A DNA stretch of 64,000 bases from CAZEAP01 sp964510315 (GTDB lineage: Bacteria; Planctomycetota; Brocadiia; SM23-32): NCBI GenBank assembly GCA_964510315.1, contig CAZEAP010000001.1:197349-261348 (forward strand), read 5' to 3'. Under the pieces are notes generated by a model, which saw only the letters and a list, made by a program, of their open reading frames with translations, was not told the DNA's origin and did no database searches. The translations under genes were made by a program, and so were the position numbers. Below are positions 62,261 to 64,000 of the stretch, piece by piece (the first letter of the stretch is position 1; each line of letters opens with the position of its first letter).

Positions 62261-63163
62261 ATGGACTTGGACGAGGTCGAGAGGGCTGAACCCGTTGCGC
62301 GCGTGCCCGAAGTCGAAGGCGACTGGTGGCGCATCTGCGAAATGCCGGACCTGGGCGATCTGAGCGGGCTGGACCGGACGCGCCAGCACGTGGTGGACCA
62401 CGGCTTCATCCGCGCCCGTGACGGCACCTGGCAGCTCTGGGCGTGCATCAGGGGAACGGCCGTGGGCCGATTGCTGTACCGCTGGCAGGGCGATTCACTG
62501 GAGCAAGGCCCCTGGGAGGCGCGGGGTGTAGCCGCCCGGGCCCGCGCCGAATACGGCGAACAGCAAGAAGCGAACGAGAAAATCGGCGCCCCCTTCTTCG
62601 CCGTCTTCGATGACACTTACTACCTGTTCTATCACTCGGCCGGCATCCACCTGATGACCTCCGAGGACGGAGTGGAATACCACCGGCGGTTGAACAAGGA
62701 CGGGAACTCGATCCTGTATGAGGACGGCGGGCGCGACGTGATGATCCTCAAGATCGGGGAGCGGTATTTCTCCTACTCCGCCGTCTCGACGGTGGCCGCC
62801 GACGGCTGGAAGCGCGGCTTCATCATCGTGCGCACGTCCGAGGACCTGCAGGTCTGGTCCGACTACACGATCGTCTGCGAAGGGGGCAGGGCGGGGAACG
62901 GACCGGTCAGCGCCGAAAGCCCATTCGTGGTGGCGCTGGAGGGCTATTACTACCTGTTCCGGGCCACCTCAACGGATTTCAGCACGTACGTCTATCGCTC
63001 GCGGGACCCGTATCACTTCGGCGTCAACGACGACTCCAAACTCATCGCCGTGCTTCCCGTCAAGGCGCCGGAGATCGTCCGGAACGGGGGAGAGTGGTAC
63101 ATCAGCGACCTGGCCGACTTCCAGGGCATAAAGCTCGCCCGCCTGAGCTGGCGCACGGCATGA
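62261..63163 (+). CDS. GH43/GH130-like beta-propeller protein
   Basis: This 300-residue protein shows a five-bladed propeller rhythm typical of GH32/43/130 relatives: RDGTWQLWACIRG, FFAVFDDTYYLFYHSAG, EDGGRDVMILKIGERYFSY and GYYYLFRATSTDFSTYVY. It lacks the diagnostic residues that would place it in one GH family, and it may bind or cleave a sugar. No signal peptide. The GGAAG before the ATG at 62261 supports the start. It lies directly after the AKR gene. Confidence 0.78.
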   Translation: MDLDEVERAEPVARVPEVEGDWWRICEMPDLGDLSGLDRTRQHVVDHGFIRARDGTWQLWACIRGTAVGRLLYRWQGDSLEQGPWEARGVAARARAEYGEQQEANEKIGAPFFAVFDDTYYLFYHSAGIHLMTSEDGVEYHRRLNKDGNSILYEDGGRDVMILKIGERYFSYSAVSTVAADGWKRGFIIVRTSEDLQVWSDYTIVCEGGRAGNGPVSAESPFVVALEGYYYLFRATSTDFSTYVYRSRDPYHFGVNDDSKLIAVLPVKAPEIVRNGGEWYISDLADFQGIKLARLSWRTA

Positions 63164-63282
63164 ACAGTCTGGAGAAAACACCGTGCGTTGCCGGCGCACC
63201 AGCGCCGTCAGGGGAGGCGGACGCCGCAGGCGAGGGACGCATCAGCCACCCTCCGCCGGGCCTTCATGTTGGATCTCCCATG

Positions 63283-63350
63283 AGGGCTGAAGCCCCGGCC
63301 TTCACGACCGCGCCGCTCCGCGGCGCAACGGCCACGGACCCGCCGTCGCG
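63283..63350. repeat. Repeat A, copy 1
   Basis: A 68-base unit starting AGGGCTGAAGCCCC, with an internal GCGCCGC-TCC-GCGGCGC hairpin and ending CCGTCGCG. The second copy lies at 63453-63520 with few changes. Confidence 0.75.
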
Positions 63351-63452
63351 CGCTCCGGATATGCTGCGGCACAGCCGCCCGGTCAGGCTTTTGCGGATCG
63401 GGTACCTCACCGCGCCCCTCCGGGGCGCAATTGGGTTTTCGCGGGAGATACC

Positions 63453-63520
63453 AGGGCTGAAGCCCTGGCCTTCACGACCGCGCCGCTCCGCGGCGCAACG
63501 GCCACGGACCGGCCGTCGCG
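63453..63520. repeat. Repeat A, copy 2
   Basis: Nearly identical to the 63283-63350 copy; the unit carries AGGGCT-GA-AGCCCT and GCGCCGC-TCC-GCGGCGC hairpins. Confidence 0.75.
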
Positions 63521-63555
63521 GGACTCCCCGATGATCCGTAGGACGTCATTTGCCC

Positions 63556-63640
63556 AGCGGGGGCATCTTGTCCCCGGCGTTCTCTTTCGGCCCCGCAGGG
63601 GCCATGTGATGGAGGCCAGGGCTTTAGCCCTGGTTGGTGG
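63556..63640. repeat. Repeat B, copy 1
   Basis: The unit has GGCCCC-GCA-GGGGCC and the perfect palindrome CCAGGGCT-TT-AGCCCTGG. Two more copies lie at 63693-63777 and 63846-63930. Confidence 0.75.
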
Positions 63641-63692
63641 TTCCGTATATACAAGGTCCCCTCGGGGCTTTAGCGCCACAGGGCCAGGCTGT

Positions 63693-63777
63693 AGCGGGGC
63701 ATCTTGTCCCCGCCCTTCTATTTCGGCCCCGTAGGGGCCATGTGATGGAGGCCAGGGCTTTAGCCCTGGTTTGGCGG
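63693..63777. repeat. Repeat B, copy 2
   Basis: Same core with GGCCCC-GTA-GGGGCC and the CCAGGGCT palindrome; it is preceded by an ACAGGGCCAGGCTGTAGC segment also found before copy 3. Confidence 0.75.
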
Positions 63778-63780
63778 CCG

Positions 63781-63829
63781 ACCAACCGTAAGCATGCGCC
63801 CCGGAGGGGCGCGGTCGGGTCACAGATGC
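63781..63829. repeat. Repeat C, copy 1
   Basis: A 49-base unit from ACCAACCGTAAGC to CACAGATGC, containing GCGCCCC-GGA-GGGGCGC. Identical or near-identical copy at 63934-63982. Confidence 0.75.
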
Positions 63830-63845
63830 TACAGGGCCAGGCTGT

Positions 63846-63930
63846 AGCGGGGGCACCTTGTCCCCGGCGTTCTCTTTCGGCCCCGCAGGGGCCATGTGAT
63901 GGAGGCCAGGGCTTTAGCCCTGGTTGGTGG
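63846..63930. repeat. Repeat B, copy 3
   Basis: Third copy of the palindromic unit with GGCCCC-GCA-GGGGCC and CCAGGGCT-TT-AGCCCTGG. Confidence 0.75.
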
Positions 63931-63933
63931 TCG

Positions 63934-63982
63934 ACCAACCGTAAGCATGCGCCCCGGAGGGGCGCGGTCGGGTCACAGATGC
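63934..63982. repeat. Repeat C, copy 2
   Basis: Second copy of the 49-base unit, with the GCGCCCC-GGA-GGGGCGC hairpin. It is followed by about 18 bases to the window end. Confidence 0.75.
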
Positions 63983-64000
63983 AGATGATGGTGAGCGAGT

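Larger units (their letters stand above)
63164..64000. other. Gene-free region with a repeat array
   Basis: About 837 bases after the propeller gene hold no credible protein gene. The right 700 bases are tandem-interspersed short hairpin units (A twice, B three times, C twice, in the order A-A-B-B-C-B-C). Long open frames crossing it encode only the repeated DNA. Confidence 0.7.

Noticed and set aside
63407..63895. Long open frames in the terminal repeats, with repeated GLKPWP segments
   Set aside because: The peptide repeats simply translate the DNA repeats; no ribosome site or family supports a gene.

Overview
This is a high-GC, densely coded bacterial window of 64 kb with about 45 credible protein genes, many start/stop overlaps, and no rRNA, tRNA, CRISPR array, phage or transposase gene that I can see. 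The gene repertoire (type I sulfatases, GH116, GH130 and GH65 enzymes, a ThuA-like protein, a Gfo/Idh oxidoreductase, TIM-barrel sugar isomerases, a DUF6785-type membrane protein, and a MoxR/DUF58/DUF4350/DUF4129 cluster) resembles uncultured Planctomycetota and neighbouring polysaccharide-degrading phyla. That placement is an inference from gene content, because there is no marker gene here.

Layout. 0-5.3 kb: the end of a ferritin-like gene, a BioB-like radical SAM enzyme, then a TVP38/VTT membrane protein overlapping a FAD disulfide oxidoreductase, followed by a fused two-domain nucleotidyl/glycosyltransferase. 5.3-10 kb: two minus-strand proteins of unknown function, then an HD protein, a ThuA-like protein and a secreted transglutaminase-like protein. 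10-20 kb: two operons facing each other. The plus-strand one has UPF0182, RDD and SpoIIM-like membrane proteins. The minus-strand one has a membrane protein, DUF4129, DUF4350, a MoxR ATPase and DUF58. 20-29 kb: a fucose-isomerase-like protein, a small Cys-rich DUF6485 protein, a LarA-like racemase, and a large secreted trypsin-like protease with FG-GAP repeats followed by a secreted partner of unknown function.

29-63 kb is mainly carbohydrate metabolism. It has a split transketolase with a TIM-barrel isomerase, a GH4 enzyme, a secreted glycosidase-like protein, an MFS transporter, a Rieske/FAD oxidoreductase, a GH130 phosphorylase-like enzyme, an endonuclease/exonuclease/phosphatase protein and a beta-phosphoglucomutase-GH65 fusion. 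A P2-type ATPase with unusual ion-site residues and a DUF389 protein interrupt this run. It continues with a GH116 glucosidase, an MBL hydrolase, an SDR, a cupin, two sulfatases, a Gfo/Idh oxidoreductase, a DUF6785-like membrane protein, an aldo-keto reductase and a GH43/GH130-like propeller protein. The enzymes fit uptake and stepwise breakdown of plant or algal glycans, with phosphorolysis feeding glucose 6-phosphate.

The last 0.8 kb has no gene and is an array of short hairpin-forming GC-rich repeats. Two eroded gene fragments were found: an ADP-ribosylglycohydrolase start near 39.85 kb and a thioredoxin end near 61.1 kb. Sigma70-like promoters with a TTGACA-like -35 box, mostly a 17-bp spacer and a TAnnnT-like -10 box can be read in front of many transcription units. 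One such promoter, followed by a clear intrinsic terminator near 51.7 kb, may mark a small RNA.
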